Counted from the stretch's first letter, positions 53,523 to 61,149 are shown. The stretch: 64,000 nt of DNA from an uncultured Pelagibacteraceae bacterium (GCA_902627805.1 CACOKN010000002.1:140810-204809), one strand, 5' to 3'. Numbers and translations: made by a program. Notes: generated by a model from the letters alone, not told the origin.

Positions 53523-54044
53523 TTACTCTTTAGGTTGTGTTTCAGAATTTTCTGGGGGTAAACTACTCATTTTTTCCGATCGTGCAAGTAAAATACTAAT
53601 TAATTTTGATGCAGATGCATTCAAAATACCCACAATATTTGCCCTTGCTTCGTCTAAAGTAGGCAAATTTGCAACATTCATCACTCCAGCTTGATCAAGA
53701 ATTTCATTTTCCATCATCCCACCAATCAATTTCAGATTCTCATTATCTTTCGCAAATTTAGATAAAATTCGTGCCGACATGATCGCATCTTCTCCAAATG
53801 CAACTGCTGTTGGACCAGTAAATAAATTTGATAAATCTTTACATTTAGTTTTTTCAAGAGCTAATTTTGTAATTCTATTTTTTGTAATTTTAAAAATTAT
53901 TCCATGTTCTCTCATTTTTGATCTTAACTCGTCTAATTGAGTCATAGTCAAACCTTGGTAATGAGTAACCATTACCGCCTTACTATTCTCAAATTGCGTT
54001 GTCATTTCTGCAATATAATTTTTCTTTTGTTCTTTATTCATCAT
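53523..54044 (-). CDS. rplJ: Ribosomal protein L10
   Basis: 173 aa. KNYIAEMTTQFENSKAVMVTHYQGLTMTQLDELRSKMRE and GPTAVAFGEDAIMSARILSKFA are typical; C-terminal helix binds L12 dimers. Two adjacent in-frame ATGs (54044, 54041) start it. Lies 3 nt after rplA, so the long L10 autoregulatory leader of E. coli is absent. Confidence 0.96.
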   Translation of the reverse strand: MMNKEQKKNYIAEMTTQFENSKAVMVTHYQGLTMTQLDELRSKMREHGIIFKITKNRITKLALEKTKCKDLSNLFTGPTAVAFGEDAIMSARILSKFAKDNENLKLIGGMMENEILDQAGVMNVANLPTLDEARANIVGILNASASKLISILLARSEKMSSLPPENSETQPKE

Positions 54045-54047
54045 AAC

Positions 54048-54737
54048 TTAAATATTTTTACCTAATTTTATTTTGTAAGATACACCCATTGTTGATGTTA
54101 AAAATGCAGATCTAATTAAATCTCCTTTTATAGTATTATTAGATTTTTCCTTTTCAAGTGTATCTATAACAGCATTAAAATTTTTAATTAATTTATCATC
54201 AGTAAAAGATTTTTTTCCTATACTAACACCAATGTTACCATCTTTATCATTTCTAATTTCTGCTTGACCGGATTTAGCATTTGTTATTGCTAATTTTAAA
54301 TTTTCAGTCACAGTTCCTAACTTTGGATTGGGCATCAAACCTTTTGGTCCCAATACTTTTCCTAATTTTGATAATTTAATCATCATGGATGGAGTACAAA
54401 TTAATTTTTCAAAATTCATTTCACCATTTTTAATTTTTTCAATAAATTCATCACCTCCGACAATATCTGCACCAGCACTTTTCGCTTCATCAGATTTTGT
54501 ATCCTCACATACCACAGCAACTTTAATTTTTTTTCCAGTTCCACCAGGAAGATTTACTACAGTCCTTATATTTATCTCACTTTTTTTTTGTTTATTGTTT
54601 ATCTGAAAACTTAAATCAACTGACTCATCGAATTTAGTCGTACAATTTTTTTTAATCACTGGTAATAATTTTTCAATCATTTCAGATGGAAGTTCTAAAG
54701 TTTTTTCTGGAAGTTTTTTAAATCTTTTTGAAGACAT
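54048..54737 (-). CDS. rplA: Ribosomal protein L1
   Basis: 229 aa. VNLPGGTGKKIKVAVVCEDTKSDEAKSAGADIVGGDEFIEKI, PSMMIKLSKLGKVLGPKGLMPNPKLGTVT and TSTMGVSYKIK are diagnostic. The E-site stalk protein and, in other bacteria, repressor of rplK-rplA. 2 nt after rplK. Confidence 0.98.
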   Translation of the reverse strand: MSSKRFKKLPEKTLELPSEMIEKLLPVIKKNCTTKFDESVDLSFQINNKQKKSEINIRTVVNLPGGTGKKIKVAVVCEDTKSDEAKSAGADIVGGDEFIEKIKNGEMNFEKLICTPSMMIKLSKLGKVLGPKGLMPNPKLGTVTENLKLAITNAKSGQAEIRNDKDGNIGVSIGKKSFTDDKLIKNFNAVIDTLEKEKSNNTIKGDLIRSAFLTSTMGVSYKIKLGKNI

Positions 54738-54739
54738 AA

Positions 54740-55171
54740 TTAATCTTTTACCTCAATACCCATCGATCTTGCAGAACCAGCAATTATTTTGACCGCTTGG
54801 TCTAAATCAAGAGCATTCAAATCCTCCATTTTTTGTTTAGCAATTTCTTCAGCTTGTTTTTTTGTTATTGATGCAACAATATTACGGCCAGGTTCTTGGG
54901 AACCACTTTTTAATTTTGCAGCTTCTCTTATAAAGAAAGATGCTGGTGGTGATTTAATTTTAAAATCAAATTTTTTATCTTTATAAACTGTTATTTCAAC
55001 TGGTACAGGTTTGCCAGCTAACTTTTTAGTTTTATCATTGAAGGCTTTACAAAATTCCATTATGTTTACCCCTCGTTGTCCCAATGCAGGTCCAACTGGT
55101 GGAGCAGGATTTGCTTGACCACCTTTTATTTGCAATTTTATAAAACCACTAATTTCTTTTTTAGCTGCCAT
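54740..55171 (-). CDS. rplK: Ribosomal protein L11
   Basis: 143 aa. [40 protein letters not shown] and the C-terminal [10 protein letters not shown]; the Pro-rich linker contacts thiopeptide-binding rRNA. 4 nt after nusG. Confidence 0.98.
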   Translation of the reverse strand: MAAKKEISGFIKLQIKGGQANPAPPVGPALGQRGVNIMEFCKAFNDKTKKLAGKPVPVEITVYKDKKFDFKIKSPPASFFIREAAKLKSGSQEPGRNIVASITKKQAEEIAKQKMEDLNALDLDQAVKIIAGSARSMGIEVKD

Positions 55172-55175
55172 AAAT

Positions 55176-55706
55176 CTAACTTACTTTCTCCACTTGATTA
55201 TATTCTAAATCAACTGGTGTTGGCCTTCCAAATATAGAAACTGACACCTTAAGTCTAGACTTTTCTTCATCAATTTCTTCAACCATCCCACTAAATGATG
55301 CAAAAGGTCCGTCAATAACCTGAACTTTTTCACCAACCGTGTATTCTACAGCTGATTTTGGTTGAGCAACCCCATCTTTAATTTGACCTAAAATTTTATC
55401 AATTTCTTTATCAGATACAGGAACAGGCATACCTTTAGTACCAAGAAAACCACTTACACGTTTTATATTTTTAATCATGTGATAAATATCATTATCCATT
55501 TCACTTTTAATCAAAACATAACCTGGAAAATATTTTTTTTTTCTTTGTATTCTTTTGCCTCTTTTAACCTCAGTTACATCATGAGTTGGAACAATAATTT
55601 CTTCAAACTTTTCAGAAATTTTTGCCTTATCAGCCTCTTCTTTAATCAGTCCAGCTACTTTATTTTCAAAACTAGAATGAGATTGAACTATGTACCAATT
55701 TTTCAT
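55176..55706 (-). CDS. nusG: Transcription antitermination/elongation factor NusG
   Basis: 176 aa. NGN domain ([52 protein letters not shown]) and a C-terminal KOW domain ([21 protein letters not shown]). Couples RNA polymerase to the ribosome. One-base overlap with secE. Confidence 0.98.
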   Translation of the reverse strand: MKNWYIVQSHSSFENKVAGLIKEEADKAKISEKFEEIIVPTHDVTEVKRGKRIQRKKKYFPGYVLIKSEMDNDIYHMIKNIKRVSGFLGTKGMPVPVSDKEIDKILGQIKDGVAQPKSAVEYTVGEKVQVIDGPFASFSGMVEEIDEEKSRLKVSVSIFGRPTPVDLEYNQVEKVS

Positions 55707-55897
55707 TAAATACTTACCTTAAGTAATAACTCTAAGAAAAATTTTAAAACCTGATCTAATAAAAGAAAAAACAACGACATAACTACTGCCATTGCAAAAA
55801 CCATTAATGCACCTTGAAGTGTTTCTTTTCCTGTGGGCCAAGAAACTTTAAATGCTTCCTGTTTTACTTCCTGTATAAATTTAATTGGGTTCTTCAT
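55706..55897 (-). CDS. secE: Preprotein translocase subunit SecE
   Basis: 63 aa, the short single-TM form. Amphipathic helix FIQEVKQEAFKVSWPTGKETLQ with the conserved VSWP, then TM helix VFAMAVVMSLFFLLLDQVL. Starts 17 nt after the tRNA-Trp 3' end, with only a weak A/G stretch (GATA) for ribosome binding. Confidence 0.96.
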   Translation of the reverse strand: MKNPIKFIQEVKQEAFKVSWPTGKETLQGALMVFAMAVVMSLFFLLLDQVLKFFLELLLKVSI

Positions 55898-55914
55898 ATT
55901 TATCTATTTCATAT

Positions 55915-55990
55915 TGGCAGGAGCGGAGGGACTCGAACCCTCAGCCTCCGGTTTTGGAGACCGGCGCTCTACCAATTGAGCTACACTCCT
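55915..55990 (-). tRNA. tRNA-Trp(CCA)
   Basis: Reverse complement AGGAGTG...CGCTCCT, 76 nt with encoded CCA; D loop AGCTCAATTGGTAGAGC, anticodon loop TCTCCAAAA giving CCA, T arm GGGTTCGAGTCCC. It sits between tuf and secE, the conserved bacterial arrangement. Confidence 0.97.
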
Positions 55991-55991
55991 A

Positions 55992-56009
55992 TATAGAGTT
56001 TACTCTATA
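55992..56009 (-). other. Hairpin straddling the tuf stop codon
   Basis: TATAGAG and CTCTATA form a perfect 7-bp stem around a 4-nt loop that contains the tuf TAA stop, ending 1 nt before the tRNA-Trp 5' end. No U run follows, so it is more likely an mRNA 3'-end protector or an RNase recognition element left after RNase P cuts out tRNA-Trp. Confidence 0.5.
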
Positions 56010-57190
56010 ATTTTAGTTACTACTCCAGCTCCAACAGTTCTTCCACCCTCACGAATAGCAAAGTTTAATTTCTCTGACATTGCAATTGGTGTAATTAATT
56101 TTACTGTAAATTTAGCATCATCACCAGGCATCACCATTTCAGTGCCAGCTGGTAATTCTACCTCTCCAGTTACATCTGTAGTTCTAAAATAAAATTGAGG
56201 TCTATACTTTGTGAAAAAAGGAGTATGCCTTCCACCTTCTTCTTTTTTAAGTACATACGCTTGAGCCTCAAATTTAGTATGTGGTGTAACAGAGCCTGGT
56301 TTACAAAGAACTTGTCCTCTTTCAATATCAGTTCTTTCTACACCTCTTAAAAGTACTCCGACATTATCTCCAGCTTCACCAGAATCTAAAAGCTTTCTAA
56401 ACATTTCAACACCAGTACAAACTGATTTTTTAGTTTCTCTAATACCAACTATCTCAAGCTCATCTCCTGTTTTAAGTACACCAGACTCAACTCTTCCAGT
56501 CGCAACTGTTCCTCTTCCTGAAATTGAGAAAACATCTTCTACTGGCATTAAGAAATCTTTATCTTTTGGTCTGTCTGGTTGTGGAATAAACTCATCTACA
56601 TTTTTCATCAATTCTAAAATAGAATTTTTTCCAATTTCATCATCTCTTCCTTCAACAGCAGCTAGTGCAGATCCTTTAGCTATAGGAGTTTTGTCACCAG
56701 GGAATTTATATGAAGTTAATAATTCTTTGATCTCTTCTTCGACAAGATCAATCATTTCTTTATCATCAACCTGATCTACTTTATTTAAATAAACACAGAT
56801 AGCAGGAACACCAACTTGTCTTGCTAAAAGAATATGCTCTCTTGTTTGAGGCATAGGACCATCAGCAGCGTTAACAACTAAAATCGCACCATCCATTTGT
56901 GCTGCACCTGTAATCATATTCTTCACATAGTCAGCGTGACCTGGGCAATCTACGTGCGCATAGTGTCTTTTTTCAGTTTCATACTCAACGTGTGCTGTTG
57001 AAATTGTAATACCTCTTTCTTTCTCTTCTGGAGCTTTATCAATTTGATCATAAGCAACAGCCTGCGCTCCACCGGTTTCAGATAAAACTTTAGTGATTGC
57101 TGCAGTTAGAGTTGTTTTACCATGATCGACATGACCGATTGTTCCAATGTTACAATGCGGTTTATTTCTTACAAATTTTTCTTTTGACAT
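56000..57190 (-). CDS. tuf: Elongation factor Tu
   Basis: 396-aa GTPase delivering aminoacyl-t[21 protein letters not shown] (P-loop), [34 protein letters not shown], and domain [30 protein letters not shown]. It is the only tuf in the window and lies between tRNA-Gly and tRNA-Trp, as the tufB locus does in E. coli; the tufA position after fusA is empty. An AGGA stretch precedes the ATG by about 10 nt. Confidence 0.98.
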   Translation of the reverse strand: MSKEKFVRNKPHCNIGTIGHVDHGKTTLTAAITKVLSETGGAQAVAYDQIDKAPEEKERGITISTAHVEYETEKRHYAHVDCPGHADYVKNMITGAAQMDGAILVVNAADGPMPQTREHILLARQVGVPAICVYLNKVDQVDDKEMIDLVEEEIKELLTSYKFPGDKTPIAKGSALAAVEGRDDEIGKNSILELMKNVDEFIPQPDRPKDKDFLMPVEDVFSISGRGTVATGRVESGVLKTGDELEIVGIRETKKSVCTGVEMFRKLLDSGEAGDNVGVLLRGVERTDIERGQVLCKPGSVTPHTKFEAQAYVLKKEEGGRHTPFFTKYRPQFYFRTTDVTGEVELPAGTEMVMPGDDAKFTVKLITPIAMSEKLNFAIREGGRTVGAGVVTKIIE

Positions 57191-57237
57191 TACTTATATT
57201 CCTCGCTTTTTATTTTTTTTATAAACTATATTTTTCT

Positions 57238-57311
57238 TGGAGCGGGTAAAGGGAATCGAACCCTTACATCCAGCTTGGAAGGCTAGCGTTCTACCATTGA
57301 ACTACACCCGC
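57238..57311 (-). tRNA. tRNA-Gly(UCC)
   Basis: Reverse complement GCGGGTG...CACCCGC-type acceptor with T discriminator and CCA, 74 nt; anticodon loop CTTCCAA (TCC), T arm AGGGTTCGATTCCCT. Located 47 nt upstream of tuf and 44 nt downstream of tRNA-Tyr. Confidence 0.96.
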
Positions 57312-57355
57312 ACAACCCCAAGAGTAACACTCCAGTATTGCTCAAGATTATTGAA

Positions 57356-57441
57356 TGGTGGAGGGGGAAAGATTCGAACTTTCGAAGACCGAAGTCAACG
57401 GGTTTACAGCCCGCCCCATTTGACCGCTCTGGAACCCCTCC
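57356..57441 (-). tRNA. tRNA-Tyr(GUA)
   Basis: Class II tRNA of 86 nt on the minus strand: acceptor GGAGGGG/CCCCTCC, discriminator A, encoded CCA, anticodon loop CTGTAAA (GTA), long variable arm, T arm AGTTCGAATCT. First gene of the tRNA-Tyr/tRNA-Gly/tuf/tRNA-Trp/secE/nusG string. Confidence 0.96.
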
Positions 57442-57444
57442 CTT

Positions 57445-57460
57445 AGGGGAAGTGTCCCCT
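57445..57460 (-). other. GC-rich leader hairpin before tRNA-Tyr
   Basis: AGGGGA/TCCCCT, a 6-bp stem with 4-nt loop, 3 nt from the mature tRNA-Tyr 5' end. It is conspicuously G+C-rich for this genome. The leader CCCCT could also pair with the tRNA acceptor AGGGG, so it may be a misfolding guard or a processing element. Confidence 0.4.
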
Positions 57461-57489
57461 TGTTCAATAAAGCTTCAAACAACAAGCGT

Positions 57490-57517
57490 TTTATATATTT
57501 TATTTGTCCAAATGCAA
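57490..57517 (-). promoter_or_regulatory. Sigma-70-like promoter before tRNA-Tyr/tuf
   Basis: Minus-strand TTGCAT (57517-57512), 16-nt spacer, TATAAA (57495-57490), about 48 nt upstream of tRNA-Tyr. This is the best promoter-like match in the rlmB-tRNA-Tyr divergent gap and would start the whole tuf to rpoC transcript. Confidence 0.55.
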
Positions 57518-57571
57518 CACGTGATTTATTAAGAAAATATTTGAAAAAACGTGTAAAACAAAGGTAATTTT

Positions 57572-58318
57572 ATGAACAAATCATCTTTTTTTATAATTGG
57601 TCAACATGCTGTCATTGAAGCTTTACGTAATCCGAAAAGAAAGGTTTTAAGAGTATTTTTAACAGAGGAAAGTAAGAAAAATATTCATAAAAAAAGCCCT
57701 AACAAAAACTTATTAAATGAGGTCAAGGTATATTTTAAAACCAAAAAAGAACTTGATAAATATAGCACTAGAGAAGATTTAAAACATCAAGGATATGTAG
57801 CAGAAGTTGAACATATTCAAAAACCAATACTTAAAGAATATATTAAAGAGAAGAATAACATTACTTTAATTTGTCTTGATGGCGTAACTGATCCAAGAAA
57901 TATAGGATCTTTGATCAGAAGTGCTGCCTCTTTTAATATTGATGGAGTAATTATTAAAGAAAGAAACTTTCCTAGTGAAAGTAAACTTATGTATAAAGCG
58001 GCAAGTGGTGCAATTGAATATATTAATGTTTTTGAGGTTTCTAATATCAATTCAACTCTGAAAAATCTAAAAGAAAAAAATTTTTGGGTATATGGTTTTG
58101 ATGGTAATGGAAAAAAAGACTTTACTGATATCGAGTGGAAAGGAAATAATATATTATTATTTGGATCTGAAGGATTAGGAATGCATAAACATACATCTAA
58201 ATATGCAGATTTTTTAGTTAAGATTGAGATAAATAAAAAAATTGAGAGCCTAAATATATCAAATAGTGCGGCAATTGTATTTCATCATTTAAGTTATCTA
58301 AAAAAAAGAGTTGATTAA
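57572..58318 (+). CDS. rlmB: 23S rRNA 2'-O-ribose guanosine methyltransferase (TrmH/SpoU family)
   Basis: 248 aa, SPOUT fold. N-terminal substrate-binding part FIIGQHAVIEALRNPKRKVLRVFL, catalytic domain with LICLDGVTDPRNIGSLIRSAASFNIDGVII (motif 1 Arg), LLFGSEGLGMHKHTSKYAD (motif 2) and ESLNISNSAAIVFHHL (motif 3). RlmB methylates G2251 of 23S rRNA; another TrmH-family target is possible. Next to tRNA-Thr on the same strand. Confidence 0.9.
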   Translation: MNKSSFFIIGQHAVIEALRNPKRKVLRVFLTEESKKNIHKKSPNKNLLNEVKVYFKTKKELDKYSTREDLKHQGYVAEVEHIQKPILKEYIKEKNNITLICLDGVTDPRNIGSLIRSAASFNIDGVIIKERNFPSESKLMYKAASGAIEYINVFEVSNINSTLKNLKEKNFWVYGFDGNGKKDFTDIEWKGNNILLFGSEGLGMHKHTSKYADFLVKIEINKKIESLNISNSAAIVFHHLSYLKKRVD

Positions 58319-58347
58319 TTTATAAATAATTATTAGTTATTGCGCAT

Positions 58348-58423
58348 GCCCTTGTAGCTCAGCTGGTAGAGCAATTGATTTGTAATCAATAGGTCCGCGG
58401 TTCGAATCCGTGCGGGGGCACCA
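58348..58423 (+). tRNA. tRNA-Thr(UGU), integration target
   Basis: GCCCTTG...CGGGGGC acceptor with A discriminator and encoded CCA, 76 nt; D arm AGCTCAGCTGGTAGAGC, anticodon loop TTTGTAA (TGT), T arm GCGGTTCGAATCCGT. Its last 54 bases and 33 bases of 3' flank recur at 60304-60390, marking it as an attachment site. Confidence 0.97.
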
Positions 58424-58456
58424 TCACTCAATTAAATCAACGTTTATTATTTTTGC
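58370..58456 (+). repeat. Direct repeat copy 1 (attL-like), inside and after tRNA-Thr
   Basis: 87-bp segment covering the anticodon arm to the CCA of tRNA-Thr plus 33 bp of flank. It matches 60304-60390 at 86 of 87 positions by direct comparison (only 58432 T versus 60366 C differs). Spacing between copies is 1,934 bp. Confidence 0.95.
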
Positions 58457-58487
58457 TTAATCAGTTTTTAATTAGATTTTATAATTG

Positions 58488-58520
58488 ATTGTGCCAGGAT
58501 TGTGCCAGGATTGTGCCGTG
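58488..58520 (+). repeat. Three 11-bp tandem repeats ATTGTGCCAGG
   Basis: Units at 58488, 58499 and 58510; the first two are identical and the third ends GTG. Directly followed by ATCAAGTAGTCGTT, which also follows the analogous repeats at 60424. The period of one helical turn suggests aligned protein sites, for example arm-type sites of a tyrosine recombinase (inference). Confidence 0.8.
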
Positions 58521-58544
58521 ATCAAGTAGTCGTTTAAATTTTTT

Positions 58545-58961
58545 TTATTTTATTTTTTCGCAGTTCTTAAAATAATACGGACTTCCAGAAGTTCTTCTAA
58601 AACCATACTCCCAAGTTTCTTTGTCATAAGTTGAAATGTAAGAGATATATTCTAGTGTTCTTCCAACAGGATTTATCCACGTGTAAGTATAATCCTTTGT
58701 TAAAATATTTGTTCCATCTGAAGACTTAATTTCATAAACTATTTCAGTAGGATATTTTAATATACTACCCATCATTCCAACAGCTCTGAAAGTTAAAGTC
58801 TTTGTTGCGGGATCAATGTCAAAAACCACATCTATAGTTCTGTTTGTTCCACCTTTACCTTTGCAGCTAAATATTTCTTTTTTAAGATCTACTATTTTAT
58901 TGCTGTCACCACAGCCGCTTAACAACAAACCCAGAACCAAGATCCCTAAAAGTTTTTTCAT
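58545..58961 (-). CDS. Hypothetical lipoprotein
   Basis: 138 aa. Signal peptide with lipobox LLLSGC (Cys17), so probably an outer- or inner-membrane lipoprotein. The mature part has Cys residues in FSCKGKGGTN and YFKNCEKIK that could form a disulphide, and beta-rich sequence (TLTFRAVGMMGSI). I do not recognise a family. Its signal-peptide DNA is nearly identical to that of the lipoprotein at 61149. The ATG overlaps the stop of the upstream gene (TAATG). Lies inside the tRNA-Thr-bounded cassette. Confidence 0.75.
   Translation of the reverse strand: MKKLLGILVLGLLLSGCGDSNKIVDLKKEIFSCKGKGGTNRTIDVVFDIDPATKTLTFRAVGMMGSILKYPTEIVYEIKSSDGTNILTKDYTYTWINPVGRTLEYISYISTYDKETWEYGFRRTSGSPYYFKNCEKIK
58910..58961 (-). 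repeat. Lipoprotein signal-peptide repeat, copy A
   Basis: 52 bp from the start codon of the lipoprotein; differs from copy C (61098-61149) at 4 positions. Encodes MKKLLGIxVLGLLLSGC. Copy B and copy D are shorter. Confidence 0.85.
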
Positions 58962-59410
58962 TAAAATGGGGCCTCTGATTTTACTGAAAATCTCTTAATA
59001 ACTTCTTCAATTACTGATTTTTCCATTCCACCAGTGAAACTTTCTTTATCCTCAACATCTAATGTTGCAATAAACCAGTCTTTGTTTTTAAGTTTAAAAC
59101 CTAAATTAATTTTAAGATCTTTTTTTGTTTTATTGCCTGTGATCATTGCTCCTATAATGGCTCCTACCCCACCAGTAAGCAAACCTCCAACTACAGCACC
59201 ACCTGTTTTTTTTAGAGCACTACTTGTTTTGAAAGGCTTTGAATTTTCATCTAACACTTTAAATTCCTTAACTTCATCACAATCTATTTCGAAATTCTTA
59301 CCTATGCCAAAAACTTTCCAGCCAATAACTATTTTATCTTTTCTTGCATTAAAAATAAAGTCTCTACTTATATAATCTTTTTTATTTGATTGAGTAATTG
59401 TTAAAGGCAT
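58961..59410 (-). CDS. Hypothetical protein with glycine-zipper segment
   Basis: 149 aa, no signal peptide. A central Gly-rich stretch GGAVVGGLLTGGVGAIIGAMITG (about residues 70-92) is a glycine zipper that could insert into or oligomerise in a membrane. The flanks look like beta strands (FIFNARKDKIVIGWKVFG; LGFKLKNKDWFIATLDVEDK), similar in style to PH-like or SHOCT-associated bacterial proteins. Function unknown. Start sits just downstream of an orphan lipoprotein-leader stub. Confidence 0.7.
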   Translation of the reverse strand: MPLTITQSNKKDYISRDFIFNARKDKIVIGWKVFGIGKNFEIDCDEVKEFKVLDENSKPFKTSSALKKTGGAVVGGLLTGGVGAIIGAMITGNKTKKDLKINLGFKLKNKDWFIATLDVEDKESFTGGMEKSVIEEVIKRFSVKSEAPF

Positions 59411-59413
59411 ATA

Positions 59414-59458
59414 CTAGAATATTAAACCCAGAACCATGATCCCTAAAAGTTTTTTCAT
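59414..59458 (-). pseudogene. Orphan lipoprotein signal-peptide stub (copy B)
   Basis: ATG at 59456-59458 reads MKKLLGIMVLGLIF then TAG. The first 35 bp (59424-59458) match the lipoprotein leaders of copies A and C, then the similarity ends and the frame stops, so the rest of the lipoprotein is missing. It looks like a remnant left by recombination or deletion. Confidence 0.7.
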
Positions 59459-59466
59459 AAATAATA

Positions 59467-60216
59467 TTATAACTTGTCTATCTCCCTAAAAAAATTACCA
59501 AGTTGACTAATGGATACAATATAACTGATAACCACATATACTTTTGCAGCTGTAGCCCAACCATAAGCTTGGTTATTCTTTATTTTTACTTTTTTGAACT
59601 TCTCACTACTTCTCCATAACCCTGTATTTGCCCAAACAATATAAATCCCCAACACAATCAATATTAATGAACCAAAATATGCTGTTAGAGCTCCCGAAAT
59701 AAATCCAAATATAAGACCTCCTAGAATACAATATATCCAAAATATTGACGACATGGTTTCATTTCCCCACCAAATCTTTTCAACAATGTTTTGTTGAATT
59801 TTTTCTAATTGCTTATTGCTTTGAATATTTTGACTAGCTGTTGTTTTAAATTTTTTCTGTTCTATTTCCTTCAGAGCACTTTTTTCATTTACTTTTTGAT
59901 CAAGTGTATTTCCACAACCTTCACACAATTGAACACCTAAAGATTTTTTTGGAATTAATATTACTTGATATCTATTAACACAAAATGGACGTCCACACTG
60001 AGCATGCGTATTAGTTTTAAGATCTTCTACTCTTTTTTCTTTTTCAGCTTGTTTTTTTAAATCATTAGTACGTAAATCTATGTAAAAAACTTTTGCTTTT
60101 TGCTCGTCACCATCTGCTTTTTTAAATGCCTTCAACCAACAGTCATCATCATAGTTTTCACTTTTCAATTCCTTTCTGACAATTGATGCAATTTTTTTAT
60201 CTATATCAGTGGACAT
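59467..60216 (-). CDS. Hypothetical zinc-ribbon membrane protein
   Basis: 249 aa. N-terminal helix pattern IASIVRKELKSENYDDDCWLKAFKKADGDEQKAKVFYIDLRTNDL is a short module seen at the ends of many bacterial membrane proteins. Then comes a Cys pair CGRPFC with CEGCG (residues about 75-105), a likely zinc site. The C-terminal half has two or three TM segments (IFWIYCILGGLIFGFISGALTAYFGSLILIVLGIYIVW and VYVVISYIVSI). Function unknown. First gene of the three-gene minus-strand cassette. Confidence 0.75.
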   Translation of the reverse strand: MSTDIDKKIASIVRKELKSENYDDDCWLKAFKKADGDEQKAKVFYIDLRTNDLKKQAEKEKRVEDLKTNTHAQCGRPFCVNRYQVILIPKKSLGVQLCEGCGNTLDQKVNEKSALKEIEQKKFKTTASQNIQSNKQLEKIQQNIVEKIWWGNETMSSIFWIYCILGGLIFGFISGALTAYFGSLILIVLGIYIVWANTGLWRSSEKFKKVKIKNNQAYGWATAAKVYVVISYIVSISQLGNFFREIDKL

Positions 60217-60230
60217 AAAAAAAATATACC

Positions 60231-60252
60231 ATTGTGCCCATAGTGTGACCAG
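60231..60252. repeat. 11-bp-spaced repeat pair at right end of cassette 1
   Basis: ATTGTGCCCAT followed by AGTGTGACCAG, 11 bp apart; the first eight bases equal the unit repeated at 58488. GACCAG-A-CTAAAA also recurs at 61776-61788. Either recombinase arm sites at the other cassette end, or a shared promoter/operator in front of the ATGTCCAC-starting genes. Confidence 0.45.
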
Positions 60253-60303
60253 ACTAAAAATATTTTAGGATTATTGTTGCAAACAAATGTTTATTTAAAC
60301 TTT

Positions 60304-60390
60304 AGCAATTGATTTGTAATCAATAGGTCCGCGGTTCGAATCCGTGCGGGGGCACCATCACTCAACTAAATCAACGTTTATTATTTTTGC
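60304..60390 (+). repeat. Direct repeat copy 2 (attR-like), tRNA-Thr 3' fragment
   Basis: 54-bp 3' part of tRNA-Thr(UGU), including anticodon arm, T arm and CCA, plus 33 bp of flank; 86/87 identical to 58370-58456. The 5' half of the tRNA is absent, so this is not a working tRNA. Same orientation as the intact gene, as expected when an element inserts and restores the target tRNA. Confidence 0.95.
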
Positions 60391-60423
60391 AAAATTAAAA
60401 TTTAATCAATTTTTAACACTGAG

Positions 60424-60445
60424 TGCAGACATAATGCAGACAGAT
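60424..60445 (+). repeat. Two 11-bp tandem repeats TGCAGACATAA / TGCAGACAGAT
   Basis: Located at the same distance from att copy 2 as the ATTGTGCCAGG repeats are from copy 1 (within a few bases), but of different sequence. Followed 13 bp later by the same ATCAAGTAGTCGTT (60459-60472). Confidence 0.7.
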
Positions 60446-60486
60446 TGATTGTGTATCAATCAAGTAGTCGTTGAAAAGTTTTTCCA

Positions 60487-61149
60487 CTAATAACATCTTG
60501 CCTTACCATATTTTTTTTTATTAAAGTCCCAAACTGTAATTGTAAATCCTCTGAGATTATATTCTGACTTTGCAATTCTACAGGCTAACTCTGCATAAAG
60601 ATCTGCGTTTGGTGGTGGACTTTTCAAAAATATCCAGAAAGACTCCTTTTGAGGGAAACCAGCTTCAGTATAACCAGGATCATACCATCTCTTGACTAAT
60701 GCTTTTCTTCTTTCAGCTTCTGAATTATTCGAGGATGAAGTTGAGCTTTGATTTGATGATGTTTGTGATGATGAATCATTAGCTTTTGTATTTTCTTTTT
60801 TTGGTAAAGATGCTCTTGCCTCAACCAATGTATCGTGCCAAGATTCAAGAGTTCCATTTCCAAGTTTGCATAATAAAATTCCACAAGAAACAGGTTCAGA
60901 AACATATCTAAATACATAATATTTTTTTGTATTTTCTCCCCAAATAATTTCAGTATCTATATCTGAATAAAATTCAGACCCTCCACTAGGGATAAACGGA
61001 TCATCACCAGGGTAAGAAACTATAAACGCATCCTGTAGCTGGCTTTTAGAAATATTTTTTTTGATTTTTCCACTTGAGACAATACTCTCTGTTGTAGCAC
61101 AGCCACTCAACAGCAAACCCAGAACCACGATCCCTAAAAGTTTTTTCAT
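60487..61149 (-). CDS. Hypothetical lipoprotein
   Basis: 220 aa. Signal peptide MKKLLGIVVLGLLLSGC with lipobox (Cys17). The mature part has a Cys pair in SCGILLCKLG, a low-complexity Ser/Asn/Gln linker (SSSQTSSNQSSTSSSNNSE, about 125-145), and a C-terminal domain with ACRIAKSEYNLRGF and WDFNKKKYGKARCY. Family not recognised. Starts at the base after the stop of the upstream membrane-protein gene. The Ser-rich linker suggests two surface domains joined flexibly. Confidence 0.75.
   Translation of the reverse strand: MKKLLGIVVLGLLLSGCATTESIVSSGKIKKNISKSQLQDAFIVSYPGDDPFIPSGGSEFYSDIDTEIIWGENTKKYYVFRYVSEPVSCGILLCKLGNGTLESWHDTLVEARASLPKKENTKANDSSSQTSSNQSSTSSSNNSEAERRKALVKRWYDPGYTEAGFPQKESFWIFLKSPPPNADLYAELACRIAKSEYNLRGFTITVWDFNKKKYGKARCY
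61098..61149 (-). repeat. Lipoprotein signal-peptide repeat, copy C
   Basis: 52 bp matching copy A at 48 positions. Beyond the lipobox the two lipoproteins show no visible similarity, so only the export signal is shared. Confidence 0.85.

Noticed and set aside
53269-53694. 141-aa plus-strand ORF opposite rplL/rplJ
   Set aside because: It spans the junction of two certain ribosomal genes on the other strand and shows no family motif.
58488-58520. CRISPR array
   Set aside because: Units are contiguous 11-mers without spacers and there is no cas gene.
60304-60357. Second tRNA-Thr gene
   Set aside because: Only the 3' 54 bases are present; the D arm and acceptor 5' strand are missing, so it is an att remnant.
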